From Anaeromassilibacillus sp. An172 (GTDB taxonomy: Bacteria > Bacillota > Clostridia > Oscillospirales > Acutalibacteraceae), in contig NZ_NFKS01000004.1 of the NCBI RefSeq assembly GCF_002160515.1, positions 62,001-126,000 on the forward strand: a stretch of DNA of 64,000 nt, given 5' to 3'. The notes beneath the pieces are model-generated. The model ran no database searches. It was given only the letters and a program-made list of their open reading frames with translations, and was not told the DNA's origin. Below are positions 19,181 through 28,210 of this stretch, in pieces; the first letter of the stretch is position 1, and every line of letters starts with the position of its first letter. A program made the position numbers and the translations under genes.

Positions 19181-20834
19181 GCGAATTTTCAGAGCCATCT
19201 GCATTGTGGCATGTATTGTACTTGTTGTTTCGGTATCCTTGACCGTCGGTGTGCTTTATACTCATTTTGAAAACGAGTTAAACTACGAAATGAAAAGCGA
19301 AGCTCAGGCTTTGGCTTATGTTATGGATAAAAACGGGATTGACTTTATAGAGGAAATGCCTAAAACAGACAAAAGAATAACTGTGATCGCTTCCGACGGA
19401 ACTGTCATGTATGACAACTCTGTGGACGATATTACTTCCATAGAGAATCACCTTGGCAGAGAAGAGGTATCAGAAGCTTTGCAGTATGGTTTTGGCGAAA
19501 GTTCCCGTTTTTCAACAACCATTGCGGAAAAGACGGTTTACTATGCGGTGAGAACCTCAGAGGGAAGTATATTGCGTATAAGCGATACACAGTATTCTTT
19601 GTTTACTATAATCATGGGCACTTTACAGCCTATTATAGTTATAATAATTATAATGATTGTGCTTGCCGCTTTCTGCGCTTCACGTGCTTCAAAAGCCATT
19701 GTGGCGCCAATTAACGGTATTGACCTGGAAGCTCCGGAGAACGGCAAAATCTATGAGGAGCTTGCTCCGCTGGTTACAAAAATTTCAAGACAGAACCGCA
19801 CAATCAGGGAACAGCTTGAAGAAGCAAAGCAAAAGCAGGAGGAGTTTCTGGTAATCACGGAAAACATGCTGGAAGGTCTTATACTCATTGACACAAAGTC
19901 AAATATTATTACCTGCAACAGCGCCGCAAAGCGTCTTTTAAATTCCGATGTTCCTTATGACCACTGCTGTGTGCTTATTTTAAACAGAAGCACAGAGTTT
20001 TCCTCCTGCGTAGAAAAGTCCCTTGCCGGCGAGCATTGCACTGAGGTGCTGGAAAATGAGGGAAGATTTTGCAGGCTTGTTGCTGACCCCGTGAAAAACG
20101 ACGGCAAGGTTGTGGGCGCCGTTATAGTTATTCTTGATATAACCGAAACGGCAAAGCGAGAGGAGCTAAGACGTGAGTTTACGGCAAATGTTTCTCACGA
20201 GCTTAAAACTCCCCTCACATCAATAGCAGGTTTTGCCGAGCTTATGAAATACGGAATGGTAAAGCCGGAAGATATAAAGGATTTTTCCGAAAGCATTTAC
20301 GACGAAGCTCAGAGGCTTATCACTCTTGTAAACGATATTCTCAACCTCTCAGCCCTTGATGAGGGAGGTTTGAGCGACGAAAAGGAAAGCGTTGATTTGT
20401 TTGAATTGTCGGGGGATATTTTGAAAAGCCTTAAAATACCTGCTGAAAAGAAAAACATCACTTTGGAGCTTCAGGGAAAAAATACGACAGTTATGGGTTC
20501 GAGAAAAGTAATCAGGGAAATGATTTTTAACCTGTGCGACAACGGTATCAAATATAACGTAGACGGGGGAAATGTCACCGTTAATGTGATTGATGATGTT
20601 GATTGTGCAAAGGTTGTGGTTTCCGACAGTGGTATAGGTATACCAAAAGCCGACAGACAGAGAGTTTTTGAAAGATTTTACCGTGTTGATAAAAGCCATT
20701 CAAGGGAAATCGGCGGCACAGGCCTTGGTCTTTCAATAGTAAAGCACGGCGCCGTTTATCACAATGCTGATATTTCCCTGGAAAGCGAACCGGGAAAAGG
20801 TACTGTAATTACAATAAGTTTTCCGAAAAAGTAA
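19173..20834 (+). CDS. phoR: phosphate sensor histidine kinase PhoR
   Basis: 553 residues: membrane helices at about 7-29 and 148-170 enclose an extracytoplasmic domain of about 115 residues. Then come a short linker, a PAS domain (about 222-320), HisKA with phospho-acceptor His342 (VSHELKTPLTS) and an HATPase domain (DNGIKYN, DSGIGIP, GTGLGLSIVKH). The start overlaps phoP by 8 bases. Phosphorylates PhoP when phosphate is low. Confidence 0.93.
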   Translation: MSKRIFRAICIVACIVLVVSVSLTVGVLYTHFENELNYEMKSEAQALAYVMDKNGIDFIEEMPKTDKRITVIASDGTVMYDNSVDDITSIENHLGREEVSEALQYGFGESSRFSTTIAEKTVYYAVRTSEGSILRISDTQYSLFTIIMGTLQPIIVIIIIMIVLAAFCASRASKAIVAPINGIDLEAPENGKIYEELAPLVTKISRQNRTIREQLEEAKQKQEEFLVITENMLEGLILIDTKSNIITCNSAAKRLLNSDVPYDHCCVLILNRSTEFSSCVEKSLAGEHCTEVLENEGRFCRLVADPVKNDGKVVGAVIVILDITETAKREELRREFTANVSHELKTPLTSIAGFAELMKYGMVKPEDIKDFSESIYDEAQRLITLVNDILNLSALDEGGLSDEKESVDLFELSGDILKSLKIPAEKKNITLELQGKNTTVMGSRKVIREMIFNLCDNGIKYNVDGGNVTVNVIDDVDCAKVVVSDSGIGIPKADRQRVFERFYRVDKSHSREIGGTGLGLSIVKHGAVYHNADISLESEPGKGTVITISFPKK

Positions 20835-20878
20835 TAAAGATGTATGGCAGTTTTCTTTTGGTTGCTGCTGGTTTAAAG

Positions 20879-20905
20879 ACAGGCGTCCTCGGACGTCTGT
20901 TTTTT
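20879..20905 (+). terminator. terminator of the pst-pho operon
   Basis: A stem of up to 10 pairs (20879-20888 with 20891-20900) followed by six T. Confidence 0.85.
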
Positions 20906-21116
20906 AATATTCAAGTGTTTCCAGAAATACTTCAAGCACTTCCTCCAGATGTATAGGGTCAAGTTCTTCCGTGTTAAATTCCATTGTCATTTTGAGAATA
21001 GTTTCAAAATCCTCTGTTATGTCTTCAAACCTAAGAAATTCTTTGTTATCCATAACCGCAACTATGCCGTATGAAATCCTGTCCTTGCGGACAGTCCTGA
21101 TAGCCCGATAATACAT
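20904..21116 (-). CDS. small conserved-looking protein of unknown function
   Basis: 70 residues, acidic, no signal or membrane segment. A GGGGGA ribosome binding site precedes the ATG. The sequence (ISYGIVAV near the start, then EDITEDFETI and a helical end) resembles short Clostridia proteins of the DUF6514 type, but I cannot confirm this by eye. Convergent with phoR. Confidence 0.65.
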   Translation of the reverse strand: MYYRAIRTVRKDRISYGIVAVMDNKEFLRFEDITEDFETILKMTMEFNTEELDPIHLEEVLEVFLETLEY

Positions 21117-21392
21117 GTTCGTCCCCCGTACAGTATGATAATAAGATGTGAATATATCAATACATTATGTGAATATTTTTCACTAGTTTAATTTATCATT
21201 TTTGGGAAGGAATGTCAATACAAATTACAATTCTGTAATTATAAATTATATAAATAAAGGGTCGAGATATAGTGATTTTGGATTTTTTTAACCGGCGTTT
21301 TTTATTATAATAGGTTATTAAAGCTTGAATTTAATAACTATATATCGAAAGGTGAAAGTTTACTGAAAAATCTCAAGTTATGTTGTGAATTA
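21117..21392. other. AT-rich intergenic region
   Basis: Divergent spacer between the 70-residue gene and the zinc-ribbon gene. It holds two GTGAATAT copies near 21150 and 21170 but no gene or strong structure that I can support. Confidence 0.5.
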
Positions 21393-21421
21393 TTGACAAG
21401 TATTGATAAGGAAGATATAAT
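21393..21421 (+). promoter_or_regulatory. perfect consensus promoter for the zinc-ribbon gene
   Basis: TTGACA (21393-21398), 17-bp spacer, TATAAT (21416-21421), 48 bases before the ATG. Confidence 0.88.
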
Positions 21422-21468
21422 TTAGAAGACTAGATTAAAAGTTTTATCTTTTTAAAGGAGTGTTATAG

Positions 21469-22134
21469 ATGTCCTTTTTTAATGATTTAGGAAAGAAAAT
21501 CAGCGAGACCAGTCAGGGCGCTGTCAATAAAACAAAAGCAATGGCTGAAACCTCCAGACTTAATTCAGCTATAAATGACTGCAAAAATAAAATCGATATG
21601 GCATACATGGAGATAGGCAATTTCTATGTAAATAAATACGGAGAAAATCCTAACCCTGAGGTTGCCGATAAAGTAAATATGATAAAAGAGCTTGAGGGCA
21701 ATATAAAGAATATGCAGGAAGAAATCAGAAAAATAAACGGATACGCTGTATGTCCGAAATGCGGAAAAACAGTGAGAAACGACGCTTTCTTCTGCGACGG
21801 ATGCGGTGAAAAGCTCAGAAGTCAGGAGCCGGATAACCGCTGCGCTTTCTGCGGAGCCACATTACAGCCAAACGCTTCTTTCTGCACAAAATGCGGAAAG
21901 CCAAGAAATGCTGCACCACAGCCACAGCCTCAACCTCAACCACAGCCACCTTATCAGCCTCCATACGGCGGCCAGCCTTTTAACGGTCAGCCGAAAATGA
22001 ATGTGGACAGTCAGCCTGTCAACAATACAGAGAATGTTAAGGAACCGGCTCCCGCAAAGAAAATATGCCCGGTATGCGGATATGAGCTTGACGCAAGCCA
22101 GGAGATTTGTCTCAGATGCGGAGAAAAACTGTAA
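21469..22134 (+). CDS. zinc-ribbon protein with coiled N-terminus and Pro/Gln linker
   Basis: 221 residues. Residues 1-85 are helical and charged. Then come three CxxC-x(n)-CxxC zinc ribbons: CPKCG/CDGCG (about 95-115), CAFCG/CTKCG (125-145) and CPVCG/CLRCG (200-220). A Pro/Gln-rich linker (a PQ-repeat run about 150-168) separates the second and third. No signal peptide or membrane helix is present. Double-zinc-ribbon proteins of this layout are common in Clostridia, with no agreed function. AAAGGAG lies before the ATG. Confidence 0.85.
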   Translation: MSFFNDLGKKISETSQGAVNKTKAMAETSRLNSAINDCKNKIDMAYMEIGNFYVNKYGENPNPEVADKVNMIKELEGNIKNMQEEIRKINGYAVCPKCGKTVRNDAFFCDGCGEKLRSQEPDNRCAFCGATLQPNASFCTKCGKPRNAAPQPQPQPQPQPPYQPPYGGQPFNGQPKMNVDSQPVNNTENVKEPAPAKKICPVCGYELDASQEICLRCGEKL

Positions 22135-22160
22135 AAGCAATTGTCACGAAAGGATAATAT

Positions 22161-22868
22161 ATGGAAAAAACTTATGTAACGGCGATTATCGTTGCCGCAG
22201 GAAGTTCCACCAGAATGGGCGGTCACGTTAGCAAACAGCTTATGTGTATTTTGGGAAAATCTGTTATAGAGCACACTTTAAACGCCTTTGAAAATGCCGA
22301 AAGCATTGACGAGATTGTCATTGTTGCCAGAGACTGTGACCGTGAGGAAATTCAAAAGAGAATAGACAGAAACGGTTTTGAAAAGGTTAAAAAGATAGTG
22401 ACCGGAGGAAAAACCAGAAGCGAAAGTGTTAGAAACGGTATTGCCCAGTGTGATGAAAAAACCACCCATGTGGCTATTCACGACGGCGCAAGACCGCTGG
22501 TTACCACTGAGGATATAGAAAACGTGGTTGATGTCGGTCTTTGCTACGGCGGAGCCACTTTGGGAACAAAGGTAATAGACACCATAAAGGTTATAGGAAA
22601 AGACAGTGTTATAACATCAACACCTGACAGGGATAAGCTTGTGGCGGTTCAGACTCCACAGGTTTTCAGACTTGAGGACTATATATCCGCTTTGGACGAA
22701 TTGAAGTCAAAGGGAAAAGAGGCGGAGTTTACCGACGACTGCGCAATTTTTGAAGCAACCGGAAGAAATGTAAAGGTTGTGGAGGGAAGCAGAGAGAATA
22801 TAAAAATCACCACCGCCGAGGATATAACCACAGCGGAAAATATTATGCGCAGCAGAAGAAAGGCGTGA
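22161..22868 (+). CDS. ispD: 2-C-methyl-D-erythritol 4-phosphate cytidylyltransferase
   Basis: Third step of the MEP isoprenoid pathway: CTP plus MEP gives CDP-ME. 235 residues with the nucleotide-binding [10 protein letters not shown]-x-SKQL at the start, HDGARPLV in the middle and TPQVFR toward the end, all family hallmarks. Four bases before ispF, in one transcript. Confidence 0.95.
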   Translation: MEKTYVTAIIVAAGSSTRMGGHVSKQLMCILGKSVIEHTLNAFENAESIDEIVIVARDCDREEIQKRIDRNGFEKVKKIVTGGKTRSESVRNGIAQCDEKTTHVAIHDGARPLVTTEDIENVVDVGLCYGGATLGTKVIDTIKVIGKDSVITSTPDRDKLVAVQTPQVFRLEDYISALDELKSKGKEAEFTDDCAIFEATGRNVKVVEGSRENIKITTAEDITTAENIMRSRRKA

Positions 22869-22872
22869 GTTT

Positions 22873-23352
22873 ATGGATATAAGAGTGGGTCACGGCTATG
22901 ACGTTCATCGCCTTGTGGAAAACAGAAAGCTTATAATCGGTGGAGTTGAAATCCCCTGGGAGCTGGGACTTTTGGGTCACAGCGACGCAGACGTGTTGCT
23001 TCACGCCATAAGCGACGCAATTTTGGGAGCGGCGGCCCTGGGAGATATCGGCAGACATTTTCCCGACACCGATGAGAAATACAAGGGCGCAGACAGCCTT
23101 ATGCTTTTAAAAGAGGTCTGCGCAAAGGCGGCTGAAAAGGGCTATCGTGTTTCAAATATCGACGCAACGGTTATTGCCCAGAAGCCAAAGATGAAGGATT
23201 ATATACCTAAAATGTGTGAAAATGTGGCAAAGGCCTGCGGTGTTGACACTGACAGGGTGAATATTAAAGCCACCACAGAGGAAAAGCTTGGCTTTACAGG
23301 CAGACAGGAGGGCATTTCCGCCCACAGTGTTTGTCTTTTGATAAAAGAATAA
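22873..23352 (+). CDS. ispF: 2-C-methyl-D-erythritol 2,4-cyclodiphosphate synthase
   Basis: Forms MEcPP, two steps after IspD. 159 residues, with the zinc-binding GHGYDVHR, the [14 protein letters not shown] motif, [10 protein letters not shown] and the C-terminal [11 protein letters not shown]. IspE, the step between, is not in this window. The ribosome binding site is weak, so translation probably depends on coupling to ispD. Confidence 0.96.
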   Translation: MDIRVGHGYDVHRLVENRKLIIGGVEIPWELGLLGHSDADVLLHAISDAILGAAALGDIGRHFPDTDEKYKGADSLMLLKEVCAKAAEKGYRVSNIDATVIAQKPKMKDYIPKMCENVAKACGVDTDRVNIKATTEEKLGFTGRQEGISAHSVCLLIKE

Positions 23353-23389
23353 TAATCAGAATATTTCTGACCACGGAGGATAGTTGAAG

Positions 23390-24997
23390 ATGCATAAAAA
23401 AAGAAAAAAGGGAGCTTCTTTCTTGAAAAAAGGGATTTCTTTGGCGATGGGAGCTTTGATGCTTGCATGCACGGTGCTGGGATTATCAGGCTGTGTTTCA
23501 CAGGAGCCGGACGAATATCCGGATAAGGAAGCTTTGAAAATCGCTATTGTAAATTACTACGACTCGGATAAGGATGTGGAGTTCAATCAGGCTGTTGTCA
23601 ACGAGATAAACACATATCTTGACAATATGGGCTGTGAATACAAGGTTGAATTTTCCGGCATACAGCTGTCAGATGAAAATTTCAGGGACAGTGACGCTTA
23701 TAAAAAACTGAAGGAAGCCGACATAGTTTATGCCGCTCCTTATTCCACCGTGGGAGATAACAAGGCAACACTTATTGATGTACTGAACGCACTTATCGAC
23801 GACGGTTATGCCGCTAATCTCAGCGAAAGCCTTGATGGCGGATTAAAGGACGCCGCCGCAGTTTTGGAAAATTACGGTTTTGAATTTGGGGACGAGGTTT
23901 ATTCACTTCCCCTCAATGTGCAGATTCCCGTAAGCGCAGGCATTAAAATTGAAAAAGAACTGCTGGATAAATCAGGCTTTGAGCCGAGAGCATTGGAAAG
24001 CTTTGAGGACTGCGCAGAGCTTTTTGAAAAGCTTTACAAAGCCAACGAAAACGACGCTTTTCTTTTTGTTGACCAGTCAGCCAGCACAGTTGGTTATATA
24101 GAGGTTGGCTACAAAACCACAAAGCCTGCCGTTATGGACTACTTGAGAGACTACATGTTCATAAGCGCATCAACCGCAATAGATTTGAAAACAGGCGAAG
24201 CGGTAAATGTGTACGAAGAGGAAAAAGCCAGAGATTATATAAAAACAATGTACTCCTATTCCGACAAGGGCTACACAACAGGAACATCAAAGGATGCACA
24301 GGCTACTTTTGATATAGCTGTTTATCCTGAGCCATATATGGAGAAAAGCGGTTCAGATGACGAGGAGAACTCATACTATTATGTTCTGCCTATAGGCGAC
24401 GTGATTTCCAGCTATTCAAAGGAAAAACCAACTTCCGGTGTTTGCATTTCAGCGAATACACAGCACAAGGACTGGGCAGAGCAGTTTATAAACCTTGTAT
24501 ACAGCGATGAGGATTTCAAAAGGATTGTAATGTTCGGCGATACAGAAATGACGGTTGAAACCTATCTTACATATCTTGAGGACCATCCAAGAAAGGGACT
24601 TAATCCAACATATGCAGTTCCTTTTATGGAAATGGATGAGGATTTGAACAACATCTACAACTACACAGACCTTGAGGGCAACACCCTCACAATGGAGGGG
24701 ATCTATTCTGCGGCAAAGGAACAGGCTCCTGAGTCTAAGTTCTGTATAGACGCTGTGGACTTCCAGTCCCTCGAAGATGAAATAATGGCTGTAGATGAAA
24801 AAATGAAAGAAATTCTCAAAGATCAGCCGTACATTTTCGCAAACGACGGAATACTTTCCGAAAGCGATGAAACCACCGGCGAATCATTTATAAACAATGA
24901 AACAATTGACGCAGGTCTTGACGAATTAAGCCGCCAGCTTTCAGAAGCCGGAGGAACAACAATAACCGATGAGATAAACAGACAGCTTGGGTATTGA
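23390..24997 (+). CDS. extracellular solute-binding lipoprotein, substrate unknown
   Basis: 535 residues. The start is the ATG at 23390, 9 bases after GGAGGA; an upstream TTG at 23384 is too close to that site. Residues 1-34 are a lipoprotein signal with lipobox LSGC. The body resembles type I/II solute-binding proteins (VYAAPYSTVGD, VYSLPLNVQIPVSAG, and VCISANTQHKDWAEQFINLVYSDE near the C-terminal third). No ABC permease or ATPase lies next to it, so its partner must be elsewhere or it acts as a sensor or surface protein. Possibly co-transcribed with ispDF. Confidence 0.8.
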   Translation: MHKKRKKGASFLKKGISLAMGALMLACTVLGLSGCVSQEPDEYPDKEALKIAIVNYYDSDKDVEFNQAVVNEINTYLDNMGCEYKVEFSGIQLSDENFRDSDAYKKLKEADIVYAAPYSTVGDNKATLIDVLNALIDDGYAANLSESLDGGLKDAAAVLENYGFEFGDEVYSLPLNVQIPVSAGIKIEKELLDKSGFEPRALESFEDCAELFEKLYKANENDAFLFVDQSASTVGYIEVGYKTTKPAVMDYLRDYMFISASTAIDLKTGEAVNVYEEEKARDYIKTMYSYSDKGYTTGTSKDAQATFDIAVYPEPYMEKSGSDDEENSYYYVLPIGDVISSYSKEKPTSGVCISANTQHKDWAEQFINLVYSDEDFKRIVMFGDTEMTVETYLTYLEDHPRKGLNPTYAVPFMEMDEDLNNIYNYTDLEGNTLTMEGIYSAAKEQAPESKFCIDAVDFQSLEDEIMAVDEKMKEILKDQPYIFANDGILSESDETTGESFINNETIDAGLDELSRQLSEAGGTTITDEINRQLGY

Positions 24998-25062
24998 TTT
25001 TGGTTAATTTAGATAAAAATAGTTATCTTGTGATGTGCAGATATACAAAAATTAAAAAATCC

Positions 25063-25091
25063 TTTACAACGACAGATTCCTGTGATATACT
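25063..25091 (+). promoter_or_regulatory. promoter of the licT-bglP-bgl operon
   Basis: TTTACA (25063-25068), 17-bp spacer, TATACT (25086-25091), about 30 bases before the RAT element. Confidence 0.75.
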
Positions 25092-25119
25092 AATAACACA
25101 AGGAAATAATTTATATTGA

Positions 25120-25148
25120 AGATTGTAACTGGTAATGCAGGCAAAACT
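25120..25148 (+). promoter_or_regulatory. RAT site (antiterminator target of LicT)
   Basis: The 29-base element matches the BglG/LicT ribonucleic antiterminator pattern (GATTGT-A-ACTG, then GCAGGCAAAAC), and its last ten bases are also the left arm of the terminator. Binding of LicT would block terminator formation. Confidence 0.88.
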
Positions 25149-25184
25149 CCATTAGGTATCTAACGTGGGTTTTGCCTTTTTTTT
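25139..25184 (+). terminator. leader terminator overlapping the RAT site
   Basis: Stem AGGCAAAACTC (25139-25149) with GGGTTTTGCCT (25167-25177), then a run of T. Conditional terminator controlled by LicT. Confidence 0.9.
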
Positions 25185-25226
25185 ATGCTTTTTGTGTGCA
25201 GGTATTTTATACAGGGGGAACAGTAA

Positions 25227-26060
25227 ATGATTATAACAAAGGTTTTGAATAACAACGCTTTTGTGGCTTTAGACGATAACAATAAGGAAATTATCGTCAT
25301 GGGCAGGGGTGTTGGTTTTAAAAAGAAAGCGGGTCAAAAAGTAGAGTTAATGCCGGGTGCGCAGGTTTTTTCCAACCAGGACCAGTCCCTCAACTCAAAA
25401 ATGAAAGAAGTTATAGCAAATATACCCGGCGAATATTTGGATATTACAGAAAAGGTTGTTTCAATTCTCAGCAAAGAATACAACAAAAAGGTACACGATA
25501 TAATTTACGTATCCCTTACTGAACATATCCAAAGCGCAGTTGAAAGATACACAAAGGGATTTGAAATTGAAAATCCTTTGCTCAACGAGATAAAAAGAAT
25601 ATATAGAGAAGAGTATGAGGTTGCGGTTCGTGCTCTTGAATTGATTAAGGATAAGTTCGGCGTTGAGTTTACCAAGGACGAAGCCGGATATATAGCTTAT
25701 CACATTGTAAATGCAGAGCTTGACGGAGGCATGAACAATGTGGCTGAGATGACCCACATAGTGGAGAACATCTTAAATATCGTTAAAAAATATATGAATA
25801 TAGAGTACAATGAAGAGTCCCTTCATTACGACAGATTTATAACTCATCTTAAATTCTTTGCCCAGAGAATTCTGTGCAATACGGTTTATAACGATGATGA
25901 AGAGGAGCTTTTCTCATTCCTCAAAACAAAATATCCACAGTGTTATGACTGCATGACGGAGATTAAAAAGTTTATTGAGGAAGAATATATGTACAAGCTG
26001 ACAGAATCAGAGCAGATGTATCTGATAATACATATTCAGAGAATTGTCAGCGCCTGTTAA
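25227..26060 (+). CDS. licT: PRD-containing transcription antiterminator LicT/BglG
   Basis: 277 residues: a co-antiterminator RNA-binding domain (1-57, starting MIITKVLNNNAFVALD) and two PTS regulation domains. The four regulatory histidines fall at positions 100, 159, 207 and 269, the same numbers as in Bacillus LicT, so phosphorylation by HPr and by EII should still control it. A GGGGGAA site precedes the ATG. Its own leader carries the RAT and terminator, which makes it autoregulated. Confidence 0.95.
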   Translation: MIITKVLNNNAFVALDDNNKEIIVMGRGVGFKKKAGQKVELMPGAQVFSNQDQSLNSKMKEVIANIPGEYLDITEKVVSILSKEYNKKVHDIIYVSLTEHIQSAVERYTKGFEIENPLLNEIKRIYREEYEVAVRALELIKDKFGVEFTKDEAGYIAYHIVNAELDGGMNNVAEMTHIVENILNIVKKYMNIEYNEESLHYDRFITHLKFFAQRILCNTVYNDDEEELFSFLKTKYPQCYDCMTEIKKFIEEEYMYKLTESEQMYLIIHIQRIVSAC

Positions 26061-26068
26061 ACAGTCGG

Positions 26069-26145
26069 TTGCCGAACCGGCAATGAAATCACAAAAGAAA
26101 TATAAAAATTTCAAGGCGCCTGAGATTTTTACAAATCTTTTGTGA
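26069..26145 (+). other. inverted repeats between licT and bglP
   Basis: The 252-base gap contains a small hairpin, TTGCCG-AAC-CGGCAA (26069-26083), and then a long nested one: TCACAAAAGA (26089-26098) pairs with TCTTTTGTGA (26136-26145), enclosing AAAAATTTCA with TGAGATTTTT around GGCGCC. No RAT consensus or T-run, so it is not a second antitermination site; it may set mRNA stability. The rest of the gap up to 26312 shows nothing clear beyond the bglP ribosome binding site. Confidence 0.6.
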
Positions 26146-26312
26146 CTGCTTCAGAAACAGTAACGGGAATTTTTCAAACCATTTATGAAAGCTAATTTGA
26201 ATAATGAAAACAAGGGTACAAATTTTGAAAAATATCTCCGGCTGAAAAGCTGAATGAATTTATTTGGTTCGGAAAATATAAAAGTAAATTCAATCAGAAT
26301 GGAGGAGTTTTA

Positions 26313-28184
26313 ATGGATTACGCAAGAACAGCGGAAAAAATCCTGGAAAGAGTAGGAGGAAAGGACAATGTTCTGGGTCTTGTACATTGCATGACCAGAC
26401 TGCGTTTTACTCTGAAAGATGAGTCTATTGTAGACGACGATTTGGTAAAGAGAACAAAGGGCGTTATGGGCGTTATAAGAAAGGCAGGTCAGTATCAGGT
26501 TATTATAGGAAACGACGTTGCCTATGTTTATGAAGAGCTGTGCAAGCTTGGAAACTTTAAGGGCCAGCCTGCACCTCAGAAAGCAAACAATGCCCCTAAG
26601 AAAAAACAAAGTATTCCGGCTATGCTGATGGATACTATCTCCGGTATTATGTCACCGGTAATTCCGGCAATCATCGGTGCGGCGATGATAAAGGTTCTTC
26701 TGACACTGCTGCCTATGATTGGCTGGCTGAATACAGAAGGTCAGACCTATCAGATTTTAAGCGTTATAGGCGACGGAGCTTTCTATTTTATGCCTGTGCT
26801 TATAGCTATTTCTGCGGCAAGAAAATTCAACACAAACACATATTACGCCGCAAGCCTTGCACTCATTATGCTGCATCCTAACTTTGTAAGCCTTATGAGT
26901 GCGGCTAACGAAGCGGAACAGACTGTTAAGTTTTTGGGAGTAATTCCGGTTACATACGCAAATTATGCTTATTCGGTTATTCCGATTATACTTTCCGTAT
27001 GGATGCTCAAGTATGTTGAAAAACTGGTTGACAAGATTACTCCGGTTATCACTAAGAACTTCTTAAAGCCTATGCTTGTTGTGCTTATTGCAGCTCCTAT
27101 TGCACTTATTGTTTTAGGACCTCTCGGAGCTATCTGCGGCGAATGGCTTTCAAAGATTGTATACTTTGCTCATGATAAGCTTGGATTTATCGCTGTGGGA
27201 ATTGTTGCAGGTGTGTTCCCATTTGTTGTTATGGCTGGTATGCATCACGCATTTACACCGATTAAGCTGGGAATGATTGCTACAGGCGGATATGAAGCAT
27301 TTATCTGTATTGCCGAGCTTTGCTCAAATATGGCTCAGGGTGCAGCAGCTCTTGCAGTTGCAGTTAAGACAAAGAACAAGGATTTTAAGCAGGTTGCAGG
27401 TTCTTCCGCATTCTCCGCCCTTGTTGCAGGTATCACAGAGCCAGCCCTTTACGGTGTTACAGTAAGACTTAAAAAACCAATGCTCGGAGCATGTATAGGT
27501 GCAGTTGCCGGCGGTCTTTTCGGCGGATTTATGCAGATGAAGTGCTACGGTATCGCAACTCCTGCTATTGTAACAATAGTTCAGTATGCAGAACCTGGCA
27601 ACGCAATGAGCCTTGTTATTGCCGCTTTGACAATTCTCATCACAGTGGTTGTAACATTTATCGCAACAATGATTATAGGCTTTGAGGACATTGTAGACGA
27701 GGATGACGATGATATGCCATCACCGGAGCCTGCAAAGATTGTAGAGCCAAAGAGCAAGTTTGACAAGGTTGTAAGCCCTGTTGAGGGAACTGCGGTTAAG
27801 TCCGAAATCCTTAAAAATCAGGAACAGTCAGAGTTTTCAAAAAATTTCGATATGGTGATGAGCCCGGAGAAAGAAACCGTTTATGCTCCTTTTGAGGGAA
27901 AAGTTCTGAAAGTATCTCAGGACGGAAAAGTTATTGAAATGGAAAAAGCAGGAAGCGGACTTAAAGTAACTTTGAATGTTTTCGGAAGTAAAAATGCTTT
28001 TGAAATAAAGAAAAACCCAGGCGACAACATGTCAGTAGGGGAAGAAATAGGAAAAATAAATACTAATGATTTGAAAAATGCTCTTGTAGGCATAAGCGTT
28101 CAGGAAAAGGAAAAATACATGGACGTTGTGCCGTCACAGAAAGATGTTTTTAGCAGACAGGATGTTTTGGTAACAGTTGTCTGA
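26313..28184 (+). CDS. bglP: beta-glucoside PTS EIIBCA with a histidine-free EIIA domain
   Basis: 623 residues. EIIB (1-90) has its phospho-cysteine C26 in LVHCMTRLRF. EIIC (about 105-455) has the GITEPALYGV loop and about ten membrane segments. An acidic linker follows (EDIVDEDDDDMP). The C-terminal part (about 490-623) aligns with EIIA-Glc by SPVEGT, YAPFEGKVLKV and PGDNMSVGEEIGKIN. The two active-site histidines are gone: the usual LIHIG reads TLNVFG, the usual KHAIGL reads DGKVIEM, and no histidine occurs after residue about 470. The frame is intact, so this is a degenerate domain and not a frameshift. A separate EIIA would have to phosphorylate EIIB. Sits between licT and the GH1 gene. 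Confidence 0.9.
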   Translation: MDYARTAEKILERVGGKDNVLGLVHCMTRLRFTLKDESIVDDDLVKRTKGVMGVIRKAGQYQVIIGNDVAYVYEELCKLGNFKGQPAPQKANNAPKKKQSIPAMLMDTISGIMSPVIPAIIGAAMIKVLLTLLPMIGWLNTEGQTYQILSVIGDGAFYFMPVLIAISAARKFNTNTYYAASLALIMLHPNFVSLMSAANEAEQTVKFLGVIPVTYANYAYSVIPIILSVWMLKYVEKLVDKITPVITKNFLKPMLVVLIAAPIALIVLGPLGAICGEWLSKIVYFAHDKLGFIAVGIVAGVFPFVVMAGMHHAFTPIKLGMIATGGYEAFICIAELCSNMAQGAAALAVAVKTKNKDFKQVAGSSAFSALVAGITEPALYGVTVRLKKPMLGACIGAVAGGLFGGFMQMKCYGIATPAIVTIVQYAEPGNAMSLVIAALTILITVVVTFIATMIIGFEDIVDEDDDDMPSPEPAKIVEPKSKFDKVVSPVEGTAVKSEILKNQEQSEFSKNFDMVMSPEKETVYAPFEGKVLKVSQDGKVIEMEKAGSGLKVTLNVFGSKNAFEIKKNPGDNMSVGEEIGKINTNDLKNALVGISVQEKEKYMDVVPSQKDVFSRQDVLVTVV

Positions 28185-28210
28185 AATGATTTTGATTTGA
28201 GGTGACCTTG

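Noticed and set aside
21900-21980. Repetitive CAGCC/CAACC tract as a possible CRISPR or satellite
   Set aside because: It encodes the Pro/Gln linker of the zinc-ribbon protein; no spacer structure.
26061-26312. Second RAT/terminator for bglP
   Set aside because: No RAT consensus and no T-run after the hairpins.
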